Shown: piece after piece, positions 26,520-35,709 of the stretch
How the letters are laid out: every line of letters starts with the position of its first letter
Numbering within the stretch: the stretch's first letter is position 1
Assembly: GCA_020832405.1 (NCBI GenBank)
Contig: JAFIET010000020.1
Location: 1-47,619, forward strand
Direction of reading: 5' to 3'
Source: Balneolales bacterium
GTDB taxonomy: Bacteria; Bacteroidota; Rhodothermia; Balneolales; Cyclonatronaceae
DNA: 47,619 nucleotides
The notes under the pieces: model-generated
What the model was told of the DNA's origin: nothing
Database searches by the model: none
Seen by the model: only the letters and a program-made list of their open reading frames with translations
Made by a program: the position numbers and the translations under genes

Positions 26520-29480
26520 TCAGCCTCTGTAACCTTCCGGCGGGCGGAGGCTGAACTCGCTCTCGTTTGCCTGTTTTACCGTTTCACGGATGATGGTATC
26601 AAGCTCCTGAACCGACTGCTGCAGCCAGGTGATCACATTCTGCTGCTCAGCGGGCGATTTGTCCTGGAACTCATCAAAAATATTGCACAGCCCCAGAATA
26701 TTGGCCACAGGCCTGCGGAGCTCGTGCGACTGCTTCCATGCAATTTTCCGCAGGGTTTCATTTTGGCGAAGGATGATGTCCTGCCGCATTTTCAGCTCGG
26801 TTACATCCTGCAGAATTACAATGATGGATTTTTTCCCGCCGGCTAAAAACGTGTTGAGGCTCGCATTAACGACAATTTCTTTGTCGCCTTTGCCGCTTGT
26901 TGGCAGGAAGAAATCCATCCTTACATTTTTTCCGCCTTCATTAAGATAGCGCTCTTGTTTTAGGCGGTGACCTTCACTGTACTTTTCATCAATCAGAAAA
27001 TCCATGGTTTTGCCCAGCACTTCCTGTTCGGTATAGCCGTAGAGCTCCTCAAATTTTTCATTCACGAACTGAATGCGGAAATCCTCATCGAAAATCAGCA
27101 TGGGATCCGGGATGGACTCAATGGTTTGCTGCAGCTTGTGTTCACTTTCCTCGATAATGCGCTCCTGCTCCTTCCGGTCGGTATAATCGATGCCGACACA
27201 CTGAATTTCATGAATTTGCCCGTCTCTGCCTGATATGGTGCTAAAATCCCACAGGGTATAGGCAATTTCGCCGTTTTCCAGCGGTTTACGAATATCAACC
27301 TGAATCACTTTTGAGGGTTCGGCAATCAGGTTTTGGATTACCTGATAAACCTTTGGCCAGTCTTCCGGAATGATCGAATCGAGGGAGTCGGCACCAAGAT
27401 ATGCCGGTTTTTCACTTCCGCTTTCGGGATATAAATGTCCGAAGCTATCCAGATATTTGGGGTTAACATAGGTGTAACGCCCTTTAATATCGGTTCGAAT
27501 CACGTAGCAGGTTTGCAGTTCGAGCAGGTTGCGCATGCGCTGCTCGCTTTTTTTGATTTCGTCTTCTGCGTAGCGGAATTCGGTTATATCGGTAAAAGAA
27601 ACCAGCACCTGCCGGGGCTTTTGGGTTTTCGGATCGGTGATGGGTTCGCTGTTAATCAGTATCCAGACCCGATCGCCGTCGGGTTTTCTAACGCCCATAA
27701 TGGCATTGCACACGGGCTCGCCGGTTCGCATGGTGATAACCGAAGGATGGTCTTCCGGGCGGGCCGGCGTGCCGTCGTCGTTGAGGGCATCCCAGCGGGA
27801 ATCAAATGAAGTAAGGTACAGGAGTTCCTCTCTGGTAAGGCCCAGTATGCGGGCAGCGGATGCATTGCATTCTGAAATGGGATTCTGCTCAGCAACTTCA
27901 TGCACAATGATGCCCTCGGATAGCAGCTCTACCATTTTCCGGTATTTGGCCTCGCTTTTGCGAAGCGCTTCTTTCGATTCGTTGAGGCGGGCGGCGGCCA
28001 GGGTTCGCTCGGTAACATTATGGATGTAGCCATTCCAGACCACACTGCCGTCAGCCTCCCGCTGCGGGGTAGATTTGCCCTCAAGCCAGATTTCCCTGCC
28101 CGACTTATGAATAATCCGAAAGGTATGCTCCCAGTTTTCCAGGCTTTGCGCCGATGCGCGCACCGATTCGTGATACGCCTGCTGATCGTCGGGATGAATA
28201 TGTTGCAGCACATGCATGGCATCGGTTTCGAGCTGTTCTGGGCTTACATCAAACAGCTTGAAAATCCCTTCGCTTGCGAAAGGAAAATAAGAACTGCCGT
28301 CAGGCATGAGCCGGTACTGATAAATTACGCCCGGCGCATTCCGGCTCACCTGCGCCATATAGCGGGCAACTTTTTCACGCTCTTCTGCCGCCCGCACCCT
28401 TTGGCTCACATCACGAAGCAGCACCATGGCTTTATCGGTTTCAAACGGGGAAATACGCGCTTCGTAATGGTGGTTTTCTCCGTTTTTAAAAACGGAAAAT
28501 GCGAGCTCTCCTGGTCGGTTTTCAGCAACAGCGGCCCTTACCTGGAGCATCAGATTTTCGGACGTATTACTTTCAAACAGGGTATCCAGCTGTTTTCCGG
28601 TAATTCCTGCTTCACGGAAATTTCCGCTTTGCTGATTTACCCGCGCATCGGTTATTACTCCGTCGGTACGTATTACGTAAAGATCGTCGGGCAGACTTCT
28701 AAGCAGGGCGCGGCGGTACTCCTCTGCTTTTTTGCGCTCGTCAATAAAAGTTGTATTAAGGGTGAAGCCCGTTATGCTGCCAGCCTTATCATACACGGGG
28801 TAGTACCGGAACTGAAACCAATAGCCGTTTATCTGCCTGTCGTGTGCAGAGGAAATACCTTTCAAAACCAGTGCGGAATCCCTTAAAAAATCTTCTTTGT
28901 CTGCCGGCAACACAAACTCAAAAATATCCGCCCCTTCATAAACAGGCTTACCAAAAACCAGCTTTGATGCTTGCCATGCTGCCTTATTGAAGGATAAAAT
29001 TTTATAATCAGAGCTGATCAGCAGGTTGCTGTCAGTCGTGCTGTCGAGAATCGCCCGAAGCCGGAGCTTTGATTCCTGCAGCTGCTGCCGGTTAACTTCC
29101 TCTTCGGTTGCATCGTGCCCTACTGCAAGAATACCAAGCGGATTTTGCTCATGGTCTGTTAGCAGGGAAAATTCCCAGCGGGTCATAATATAGCTGCCGG
29201 GCTCAAGCCCAGGTTTCCGCAGCATTACGATTACCGGGCTGCCGGGATTCCGGATACACTGCTCCGCAGCCTGCATAGCTTTGGGGTTATCTTCCGGATG
29301 AATGCTGTTGCTGAATGGCTGCCCTTCAAAATGCTCGTTTATATGCCTGAACCGCTGCTTAAAGCAGTCATTCACGTAAATAAAACACCCCTGCATGTCT
29401 GTAGCAATAACAGCGTACATTTGCGACTGCTGCATTACCCCCGGGATGTAACTTTTAATATTCTTGTCTTTGTCGGACAT
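26520..29480 (-). CDS. Multi-PAS sensor with C-terminal DHp-like domain, no ATPase domain
   Basis: 986 aa, predicted cytoplasmic. About six or seven PAS/PAC units follow one another from residue ~15 to ~890 ('YAVIATDMQGCFIYVNDCF' at the start; 'RAILDSTTDSNLLISSD'; 'ESIPDPMLIFDEDFRIQFVN' near the end). A helix 'RQNETLRKIAWKQSHELRRP' leads into a histidine-kinase-like dimerisation helix with His919 in 'QSHELRRPVANILGL'. The protein ends only 68 residues later, without the N, G1, F or G2 boxes of a HATPase_c domain. It could be a phosphoacceptor served by another kinase, or a signal scaffold. Similar kinase-like proteins without ATPase domains occur in Bacteroidota relatives. No response regulator is adjacent. 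Confidence 0.85.
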   Translation of the reverse strand: MSDKDKNIKSYIPGVMQQSQMYAVIATDMQGCFIYVNDCFKQRFRHINEHFEGQPFSNSIHPEDNPKAMQAAEQCIRNPGSPVIVMLRKPGLEPGSYIMTRWEFSLLTDHEQNPLGILAVGHDATEEEVNRQQLQESKLRLRAILDSTTDSNLLISSDYKILSFNKAAWQASKLVFGKPVYEGADIFEFVLPADKEDFLRDSALVLKGISSAHDRQINGYWFQFRYYPVYDKAGSITGFTLNTTFIDERKKAEEYRRALLRSLPDDLYVIRTDGVITDARVNQQSGNFREAGITGKQLDTLFESNTSENLMLQVRAAVAENRPGELAFSVFKNGENHHYEARISPFETDKAMVLLRDVSQRVRAAEEREKVARYMAQVSRNAPGVIYQYRLMPDGSSYFPFASEGIFKLFDVSPEQLETDAMHVLQHIHPDDQQAYHESVRASAQSLENWEHTFRIIHKSGREIWLEGKSTPQREADGSVVWNGYIHNVTERTLAAARLNESKEALRKSEAKYRKMVELLSEGIIVHEVAEQNPISECNASAARILGLTREELLYLTSFDSRWDALNDDGTPARPEDHPSVITMRTGEPVCNAIMGVRKPDGDRVWILINSEPITDPKTQKPRQVLVSFTDITEFRYAEDEIKKSEQRMRNLLELQTCYVIRTDIKGRYTYVNPKYLDSFGHLYPESGSEKPAYLGADSLDSIIPEDWPKVYQVIQNLIAEPSKVIQVDIRKPLENGEIAYTLWDFSTISGRDGQIHEIQCVGIDYTDRKEQERIIEESEHKLQQTIESIPDPMLIFDEDFRIQFVNEKFEELYGYTEQEVLGKTMDFLIDEKYSEGHRLKQERYLNEGGKNVRMDFFLPTSGKGDKEIVVNASLNTFLAGGKKSIIVILQDVTELKMRQDIILRQNETLRKIAWKQSHELRRPVANILGLCNIFDEFQDKSPAEQQNVITWLQQSVQELDTIIRETVKQANESEFSLRPPEGYRG

Positions 29481-29765
29481 TTTCGGGATTTGCTCGGATC
29501 AGCTTTTGCATTTTGCTAATCATTTCCAAGGTTGGCTTCACACCCTTTCAGGTAGTGGTGATGTCTTCATAGTAAGCAAAAGATACCGTTAAAACCACAT
29601 CAGTATTACTACTAAGCGGCGGAATCTTTTCAAAAGCACAGTATGATTCAACAGCCGCACAGCTGCCTCTAAATGCGGCGGAACCCTCTGTGGACCCTGA
29701 CACCGGGCATAACACATCTTATTGATTTACTTAAGTTTACTCAAATCAATATAGCCGTACGCGGA

Positions 29766-30680
29766 TCAGAAAACAGAGGAACCTGTGCGGGTGGTCAGTT
29801 CTTCCAGAAACTGAATGCCCCTCACTGAGTTCCCCTTTTTATTCAGCCTCGGGCTCCACACAGCTACGCTAAACAAACCGGGGTGTACGGCTGCAATACC
29901 TCCGCCTACTCCGCTTTTGCCGGGCAGCCCGACTTTAAAGGTGAAATCACCGGACTCATCATAAAAACCGCAGGTTTGCATAATGGCATTGATGCGCTTT
30001 GTTTTGCTCACTGAAAGCACCTGCCGGCCGTCGGCCGGGGCCCGGCCATGCCCTGCGTACAGCAAAAAGGTGCGGGAAAGCTGACGGCAGTTCATTTCAA
30101 GGGCGCACTGCATAAAATAGAACCGAAGCACCCGCTCCGGTTCGTGCAAAATGTTTCCGAATGCTTTCATAAGGTTGATGAGGGCGGCATTCCGGTAGCC
30201 GTGTGAGCGCTCTGAGGCAGCAACCGTGGGGTTATACCGTATTGCCGAATCCCCCGTGAGCCCCTGCACAAATTTCAGAAAGCCGGCCTCCGGGTCCGGC
30301 AGATGCTTCATCAGCGCATCACAAACAACCATTGCACCGGAGTTGATGAGCGGGTTTCGCGGAATGCCGTTTTCGTATTCAAGCTGCACAAGCGAGTTGA
30401 AGGGCGTACCTGAAGGCTCAACACCTACCCTCTGCCATAAGGCCGTACCCTCAAGCTCAAAAGCCATCGTTAGGGCAAGCACTTTGGTGATGCTCTGTAC
30501 CGAGAACGGCGTGAGGCTGTCGCCGGCAGCAAACTCCACTCCGCTTGTTGTGCACAGATGCACGCCGAAGCAATCCGGGTTAACCTTCGCAAGCTCCGGA
30601 ATGTAGGCCGCCGACTCACCCTGCGGTGGCTGCCTCAGAAGACCTTCATAAATACCGGAAATGATTTCACCGTAATTCAT
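29766..30680 (-). CDS. glsA: Glutaminase
   Basis: 304 aa, the normal length for the bacterial glutaminase family (serine-dependent beta-lactamase-like fold) that hydrolyses L-glutamine to glutamate and ammonia. The nucleophile motif S-x-x-K is Ser63-Lys66 in 'VQSITKVLAL'. Other family segments: 'EPSGTPFNSLVQLEYENGIP', 'RNPLINSGAMVVCDAL', 'VKQ-less NPTVAASERSHGYRNAAL' and 'GLPGKSGVGGGI'. Cytoplasmic. Next to the arginine genes but divergent, so a metabolic link through glutamate and ammonia is possible but not shown. Confidence 0.93.
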   Translation of the reverse strand: MNYGEIISGIYEGLLRQPPQGESAAYIPELAKVNPDCFGVHLCTTSGVEFAAGDSLTPFSVQSITKVLALTMAFELEGTALWQRVGVEPSGTPFNSLVQLEYENGIPRNPLINSGAMVVCDALMKHLPDPEAGFLKFVQGLTGDSAIRYNPTVAASERSHGYRNAALINLMKAFGNILHEPERVLRFYFMQCALEMNCRQLSRTFLLYAGHGRAPADGRQVLSVSKTKRINAIMQTCGFYDESGDFTFKVGLPGKSGVGGGIAAVHPGLFSVAVWSPRLNKKGNSVRGIQFLEELTTRTGSSVF

Positions 30681-31164
30681 AGTGCTTACACCTGCTTAGG
30701 TTTTGGATTAAATACAACCAACAATTTTGATTGATGATTAATGATTGAATTTACGATACAATTCTAATTGATTGCCGAAATATTACTTTTGTTCAAAGTG
30801 AATCGTGAAATTTCAGAGACATGCACACCGTCCGGATTACATAAAAAGCTGCCCGGAACGGCACTTTCATCCTTGCACCCCCTCCCCGCTTAGCCGGGGC
30901 TTCTGCTTAATAAAACAGGTCTGCTTTAGCGGGTATCACCCAAAAACCGCAATCTCACAGCTGTTTATCTTAAAAGCAGCTAATCAGCCTCGATCCGGAT
31001 AAAGTCTGCGTATTTAACAAATATAAAAGCGCTTTTCCCGCTTAATATAAGGCTGTTGCCCTGCTGCTGTTACCCTAATCTGTCTTTTTTTATACGCCAG
31101 CTCTTGCCTTTTGCCGTCTCAGGGTTTAGGTTAAGAAAAGTTATTCACAACATCATTTTTTTAA
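30681..31164. other. Divergent region glsA / arg leader
   Basis: AT-rich at 30700-30800 (probable glsA promoter side). It contains a GC-rich hairpin CCCCG/CGGGG near 30884-30899 without a proper T tract, and a 12-bp palindrome AAAAGCGCTTTT at 31025-31036. No ARG-box-like pair was recognised. The promoter of the arg leader transcript should lie somewhere in 31030-31160, but I cannot fix it. Confidence 0.35.
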
Positions 31165-31266
31165 ATGTCCGCATACTTCAGCATACAACTCACCGCCGTT
31201 TCTGCATCGCCGCTCGCGATTGCCGAAGGCTCTGTTGTATTGCGCCGCCGCTGTCGTACAGGGTGA
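31165..31266 (+). CDS. Candidate arginine attenuator leader peptide (33 aa)
   Basis: ATG at 31165, stop TGA at 31264-31266. The C-terminus reads LRRRCRTG, i.e. three consecutive CGC Arg codons (31243-31251), then TGT, then CGT (31255-31257), six residues holding four Arg just before the end. The following 70 nt hold a GC-rich hairpin with nine T, and argF begins at 31416. In classical amino-acid attenuation, a ribosome stalled at scarce-amino-acid codons lets an antiterminator form. Here a GCCGG at 31272-31276 could pair with CCGGT at 31303-31307 (five pairs, one wobble) and would be covered by a ribosome resting at the stop codon. There is no Shine-Dalgarno sequence, but argF lacks one as well. 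Confidence 0.6.
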   Translation: MSAYFSIQLTAVSASPLAIAEGSVVLRRRCRTG

Positions 31267-31299
31267 GGTATGCCGGTACTTTCTGTACCCGATTTTCCC

Positions 31300-31336
31300 G
31301 CCCCGGTTAATTCACTTTAGCCGGGGCTTTTTTTTT
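31300..31336 (+). terminator. Candidate attenuator terminator upstream of argF
   Basis: A perfect 7-bp stem, GCCCCGG (31300-31306) / CCGGGGC (31321-31327), has a 14-nt loop and is followed by nine T (31328-31336). No plus-strand gene other than the 33-codon leader precedes it, so it is more likely a regulated attenuator of the arg operon than the end of another gene. An overlapping alternative hairpin, GTACAG (31256-31261) / CTGTAC (31283-31288), includes part of the last Arg codon. Confidence 0.75.
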
Positions 31337-31415
31337 GCCCGTTACCTGAAAAACCCTGCTTCAACCAACCGCAAAACAACCTTCAGCCTCAGTCATCCCC
31401 AAAAACAGCTCACAC

Positions 31416-32459
31416 ATGTCAAACCTGCTCACCATCAGCAAGTACCCGCTTGAGTTTTTGCAGCACGTGCTCGATCTCAGCGCCTATCTGGAAAAGCGGC
31501 GTAACGTGAAGCCGCTCGACGGCTCCACCATTTTGTTCTGCTTCGAGAAGCCGTCGCTGCGCACCAAGCTGGCGACCGAAGTAGCCGTGAATCAGCTGGG
31601 CGGCTCGGTGATTCACATTAGCCCGGAGGAGTTTCTGGGCGGCAAAATCCTGCACGCTACCGAAGACGCCCCCGGCATCCCGGAAGAGCGCGAAGCCCTC
31701 AAAGATACTGTCAAAAATGTGGCACAGTGGTGCGACGGCATTTTTGCGCGGGTTTTCAAACACGAAACCCTGCAGAAGCTGGCCGCCTTTTCGGACATCC
31801 CGGTCGTGAACGGGCTTTGCGACCGGCACCACCCGATGCAGGCCCTGGCCGATCTGTACACCATCCATGAGTCGTTCCGCAGCGACAAGCCGCTGCACAT
31901 CACCTTTATCGGGGATGCCAACAACGTGGCGTTTTCACTGATCGAAATCGGCCTCATTTTCGGGCACCACATGCAGTTTGCCGGCCCCATGCCCTGCTAC
32001 TGGAACCGTGAGCAGCTGGCGCACTTTGCACAGCTCGCAGCCCGGCACGGCGGCACCTTCAGCCATGGCACCGACCCGCTGCCTTTTGTGAAGCAATCGG
32101 ATGTGGTGTACACCGATGCCTTCATCTCCATGGGTCAGGAGCACGAATACGCCCAAAAACTCCGGCACTTTGAGGGCTATCAGGTAAATGAAGCGTTGTT
32201 CGGCAAGGCTCCTGACCACGCCCGCTTTATGCACTGCCTGCCGGCACACCGCGGGCTGGAAGTGACCGACGCCGTTATCGATCATCCGAATTCGCTGGTG
32301 TATCAGCAGGCCAAAAACCGCATGGTAACGGCCAAAGGCGTCTTCGCCATTCTCTGCAACCCCGAGTACCGGCTCGAAAATCCGGTGCCGGCCACGGAAC
32401 AGCATCCCTCTTCATCTTCTTCATCTTCCTTCAAAACCACTCAACTCATCGAATCATGA
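31416..32459 (+). CDS. argF: Ornithine carbamoyltransferase
   Basis: 347 aa. Transfers the carbamoyl group from carbamoyl phosphate to ornithine to give citrulline in arginine synthesis. Carbamoyl-phosphate motif 'FEKPSLRTK' (residues ~43-51) and 'HHPMQALADL'. Ornithine-side motifs 'TDAFISMGQE' and 'MHCLPAHRG' fit true ornithine transcarbamylase better than the N-acetyl or N-succinyl variants. The canonical Trp before SMG is not present ('AFISMG'). The end has an unusual serine-rich tail (about residues 330-347). The stop overlaps the argG start (ATGA), implying translational coupling. Probably controlled by the leader/terminator upstream. Confidence 0.85.
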   Translation: MSNLLTISKYPLEFLQHVLDLSAYLEKRRNVKPLDGSTILFCFEKPSLRTKLATEVAVNQLGGSVIHISPEEFLGGKILHATEDAPGIPEEREALKDTVKNVAQWCDGIFARVFKHETLQKLAAFSDIPVVNGLCDRHHPMQALADLYTIHESFRSDKPLHITFIGDANNVAFSLIEIGLIFGHHMQFAGPMPCYWNREQLAHFAQLAARHGGTFSHGTDPLPFVKQSDVVYTDAFISMGQEHEYAQKLRHFEGYQVNEALFGKAPDHARFMHCLPAHRGLEVTDAVIDHPNSLVYQQAKNRMVTAKGVFAILCNPEYRLENPVPATEQHPSSSSSSSFKTTQLIES

Positions 32460-33730
32460 TTCAGCACGCTGTCTATCACAAAGTTGCCTCGCATGAGGCC
32501 CACAAAGGAACCTTCGACACTTGTCTGCTGCTCTACTCCGGCGGACTCGACACCTCCGTGATGCTCAAATGGATTCAGGACACCTACGAATGCGAGGTAG
32601 TTGCCCTCACCGTAAATCTGGGTCAGCGGGCCGACAATATGGAAGCCATCCGCGACAAGGCCCTGAAGCTGGGCGCCAAAGAATGCATCGTGTACGACGC
32701 CCGCGACGAGTTCGCGCAGCTGTGCATGGAAGCCGTGAAAGCCAATGCCGACTATCAGGGCGGGTACGCGCTGGGGTGTCCGCTGGGCAGGGTGATGATC
32801 TCCCAAATCGCCGTAAAGATTGCCGCTGAATACGGCTGTGAGGTAATCGCACACGGCTGCACCGGCAAGGGTAACGATCAGGTGCGCTTTGAGGGCTACA
32901 TCACGACGCTGAATCCGCAGGTGAAAATCATCGCGCCGGTTCGCGAGTGGTCCATGGGCCGGGACGAGGAAATCGAATACGCCATACAGCACGGCATCCC
33001 CGTGGAGCAGACCAAAAAGGCGCCCTACTCTTATGATGAAAACATGTGGGCAAACACCGGCGAGGGTGGCGAAATCGAAGATCCGCGGCTGATTCCGCCG
33101 CTGGAGAATATCCTAAAATGGTGCAACACCCCGAAAAACGCCCCCGACGAAGAAGAGCTTGTCGTGCTCGAATTCGAGCAGGGCATGCCGGTATCGCTCA
33201 ACTATGAGGCGCTGTCCGCCACTGAAATTATTCAGCAGCTCAACGCCATCGGCGGCAAACACGCAGTGGGCTACTTCCATTTGATTGAAGACCGGATTGT
33301 GGGGCTCAAGGTGCGGGGCGTGTACGAAAATCCGGCGGCGCATCTGCTCATTCAGGCGCATAAAAACCTGGAACAGCTGGTCTCAACCCGGGAAGAAAAC
33401 GAGCTAAAAAGCTTCCTCGACACCAAATGGGCCTACCTGTGCTACGGCGCCAAATATTTTGAACCGGTGATGGATAACATCCGCGCCTTTCAGAACAAAC
33501 AAAACGAGAAAGTGAGCGGCAAGGTCACCCTGCGGCTGTACAAAGGCAACTGTGAGGTAGTGGCCCTCGACTCGCCGTTTTCGCTGTTTGATGAGCACCT
33601 TGCGACCTTCAACAAATCCGCCGATTTTAATCAGAATGCCTCGGCGGGCTTCATCGAACTGTGGAATCTGCCGCAGAAAACCGCGCATCAGGTGAGGCGC
33701 AGCAAGGTGACGGGGGTTTCCGCGCCGTAA
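32456..33730 (+). CDS. argG: Argininosuccinate synthase
   Basis: 424 aa. Joins citrulline and aspartate with ATP to argininosuccinate. The PP-loop ATP motif is 'LLYSGGLDTSVMLKW' (~residues 25-40). Other family segments: 'VALTVNLGQ', 'ALGCPLGRVMIS', 'AHGCTGKGNDQVRFE', 'KKAPYSYDENMWANTGEGGE' (readable as YSYDENMWA and EGGE) and 'RLYKGNCEVV'. The ATG overlaps the last codon of argF by 4 nt. The N-terminal 20 residues before the PP-loop are slightly longer than usual. Cytoplasmic. Confidence 0.95.
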   Translation: MIQHAVYHKVASHEAHKGTFDTCLLLYSGGLDTSVMLKWIQDTYECEVVALTVNLGQRADNMEAIRDKALKLGAKECIVYDARDEFAQLCMEAVKANADYQGGYALGCPLGRVMISQIAVKIAAEYGCEVIAHGCTGKGNDQVRFEGYITTLNPQVKIIAPVREWSMGRDEEIEYAIQHGIPVEQTKKAPYSYDENMWANTGEGGEIEDPRLIPPLENILKWCNTPKNAPDEEELVVLEFEQGMPVSLNYEALSATEIIQQLNAIGGKHAVGYFHLIEDRIVGLKVRGVYENPAAHLLIQAHKNLEQLVSTREENELKSFLDTKWAYLCYGAKYFEPVMDNIRAFQNKQNEKVSGKVTLRLYKGNCEVVALDSPFSLFDEHLATFNKSADFNQNASAGFIELWNLPQKTAHQVRRSKVTGVSAP

Positions 33731-33945
33731 TTCTGTATATCTTGTTTCCGCGCAGGATGGAACCCTTTCGATCCCGGGTTCACGGTGGCTGACGCGTTTG
33801 GGGGACAGGCCGTGGCCTGTCTCTACCGGGTGCGAAACCCATTTCGGCGCGTTTGGTTGTGGTTTTCCCGGTTTGGTGGCTGGGCCGTATTTGTATATTC
33901 ATCATTCGACATTCATTATTCAACATTCACGTTTCATCATCTTAA

Positions 33946-35244
33946 ATGTCACTCTGGAACCCGGCTTCGGCACCGCAGCAAAATTCTGTTCAGGAAAAAA
34001 TTCACGCGTTTACGGTTGGGGAAGATTACCTCCTCGACCGGGAGCTGCTGCCGTGGGATGTGCGGGCCTCGCGGGCACACGCGCTCGGGCTGGTGAAGGC
34101 GGGCCTGCTCACCGAGGCGGAGGGCGAAGCGCTGCTGGCCGGACTGGCCGACATCCTGAAGCTTTGGGAGGCCGGGGAATTCACGGTTGAGCCGCATCAG
34201 GAGGATTGTCACACCGCTATTGAGGCCTGGCTGACCGAAAAGCTGGGTGAGGTGGGCCGGAAGATCCACACCGGGCGCTCGCGCAACGATCAGGTGCTGG
34301 CCGCAATTCGCCTGTACGAGCTGCACGCCTTGGGGGAAATCAGGCAGCGGGTGCGCACCCTGGGCGAAACCTTTCTGAAACTTGCGAAGCAGGGTGAAAA
34401 GCTGCCGATGCCCGGCTACACGCACACACAGCCCGCGATGCTCTCCTCGGCGGGGATGTGGGCAGCCTCCTTCGCAGAACTGCTGTACTTCGACCTGATA
34501 CAGCTCGGTTCCGTTGTGAGGTTGCTCGACCATTCGCCCCTGGGTACGGCGGCAGGTTTCGGGGTAAACCTGCCGCTGGAGCGGGATCTCGTGGCTAAAG
34601 AAGCGGGCTTCAGCGGGCTGCTGCTCAACCCGATTGCGGCGCAAAACTCGCGGGCCAAAATGGAAATTGCCCTGGTAAATGCGCTGGAATCGCTGGCTTC
34701 AAGTCTAAGTCAGTTCGGCACCGACTGCGTGACCTACGCGAGCAACAGCTTTGGTTTCTTCCGGCTGGATGATGCCCTCTGCACCGGCTCATCCATCATG
34801 CCGCAAAAGAAAAACCCGGACAGCGCAGAGCTGCTGCGGGCAACTGCGGGAGAGCTTACCGGCCTCGGGTCGAGCCTTCGGGCCGTGAGCCGGAACCTGG
34901 GCAGCGGCTATCACCGGGATATGCAGCTCACCAAAAAATACGCCATGCGCGCACTGGGCCTCACCCTTTCACTTCTGGAGGTGGCGCAGCTCATCGCCGA
35001 AGGCCTGTATTTCAACGCAGACAAAATGGCGGCTGCCTGCGGTCCCGAGCTGTTCGCGGCCGACCGCGCCAATGAGCTCGTACAGGGCGGCATGAGCTTC
35101 CGGGAAGCCTACTTCGAAATCAAATCGAAGCTCTCCTCGCTGGAAGTGCCCGATCTGCAGACCGCCCTCCGCGCAAAATCGCACCGCGGCGGCACCGGAA
35201 ACCCCGAACTCGAAACCCTCCGAAACCGCCTGCACGCAGATTAA
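33946..35244 (+). CDS. argH: Argininosuccinate lyase
   Basis: 432 aa of the fumarase/aspartase superfamily; splits argininosuccinate to arginine and fumarate. The motifs are 'HTGRSRNDQV' (108-117), the 'GYTHTQPA' segment with the catalytic-region His160, and the signature loop 'GSSIMPQKKNPD' with Ser282/Ser283. It follows argG on the same strand after a 215-nt gap containing an imperfect inverted repeat near 33805 (GACAGGCC...GGCCTGTC) and AT-rich repeated ATTC words. The gap may hold a second promoter. The last step of the pathway completes argF-argG-argH; other arg genes are not in the window. Confidence 0.95.
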   Translation: MSLWNPASAPQQNSVQEKIHAFTVGEDYLLDRELLPWDVRASRAHALGLVKAGLLTEAEGEALLAGLADILKLWEAGEFTVEPHQEDCHTAIEAWLTEKLGEVGRKIHTGRSRNDQVLAAIRLYELHALGEIRQRVRTLGETFLKLAKQGEKLPMPGYTHTQPAMLSSAGMWAASFAELLYFDLIQLGSVVRLLDHSPLGTAAGFGVNLPLERDLVAKEAGFSGLLLNPIAAQNSRAKMEIALVNALESLASSLSQFGTDCVTYASNSFGFFRLDDALCTGSSIMPQKKNPDSAELLRATAGELTGLGSSLRAVSRNLGSGYHRDMQLTKKYAMRALGLTLSLLEVAQLIAEGLYFNADKMAAACGPELFAADRANELVQGGMSFREAYFEIKSKLSSLEVPDLQTALRAKSHRGGTGNPELETLRNRLHAD

Positions 35245-35266
35245 ACAGGGCAAGACACGGGCTTTA

Positions 35267-35343
35267 AAATTATCTCCCCCCAAACACCATCCGCGCAAAT
35301 CCGAAAAAACGGTACTACCTGCGTGCCCTTAATGCTTGCCATA
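35267..35343. repeat. Direct repeat, left copy, beside orphan antitoxin
   Basis: AAATTATC, then a C-rich stretch, then AAACACCATCCGCGCAAAT, then CCG up to 35303; GCGTGCCCTTAATGCTTGCC follows at 35321-35340. It matches the copy at 35710-35783 over nearly its whole length, with a 4-nt indel in the C run, and shares the core ATCCGCGCAAATCCG and 'CGTGCC' words with the repeat at 5934-5988. Confidence 0.8.
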
Positions 35344-35399
35344 AAGCATAGTAAAAAGTACACTAAAGAACATTTAAAGTACCACCAATTGGCACTATC

Positions 35400-35681
35400 A
35401 TGGAATTTTCAGTTTCAAAAGACATCGAACCCCTTTCTGCATTCAGAAAGCATTCAGCCGAGTTTATTCAGCGCTTAAAAAAAGACAAGCAGCCCATCAT
35501 TCTCACACAACACGGCAAAAGCGCAGCTGTATTGATGGATGTATCAGAATTTGAGCGCTTTCAAAAAAAATTAGCGATGCTCGAGGACCTGCTCGAAGCC
35601 AAACAGCAAGTTGAAGAAGGCCATATATACAGCATGGAAGAAGCCAAAGCGAGGATTGAAAAGCATCTCAAAAGAGACTGA
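35400..35681 (+). CDS. Phd/YefM-type antitoxin, no toxin adjacent
   Basis: 93 aa. The N-terminal half has the Phd/YefM DNA-binding and dimerisation pattern: 'EPLSAFRKHSAEFIQRLKKD', 'PIILTQHGKSAAVLMDVSEF', then an amphipathic tail likely to bind a toxin. Type II toxin-antitoxin antitoxins of this family normally precede or overlap a RelE/ParE-type toxin gene. Here only ~110 nt of repeat sequence follow before the convergent tmk gene, with no toxin ORF on either strand. It may be a relic, or may regulate a toxin elsewhere. Flanked by direct repeats on both sides. Confidence 0.8.
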   Translation: MEFSVSKDIEPLSAFRKHSAEFIQRLKKDKQPIILTQHGKSAAVLMDVSEFERFQKKLAMLEDLLEAKQQVEEGHIYSMEEAKARIEKHLKRD

Positions 35682-35709
35682 ACTGATACCCAAACACCCC
35701 GGCTTCAGC

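Noticed and set aside
30821-30844. Seven-codon frame MHTVRIT followed by a hairpin, as a second leader peptide
   Set aside because: Too short, with only one Arg, one His and two Thr codons, and the hairpin at 30884-30899 has no T tract; no gene follows closely.
31056-31310. 84-codon ORF overlapping the arg leader
   Set aside because: Different frame, cysteine-rich and unlike any protein; it runs across the leader and into the terminator hairpin.
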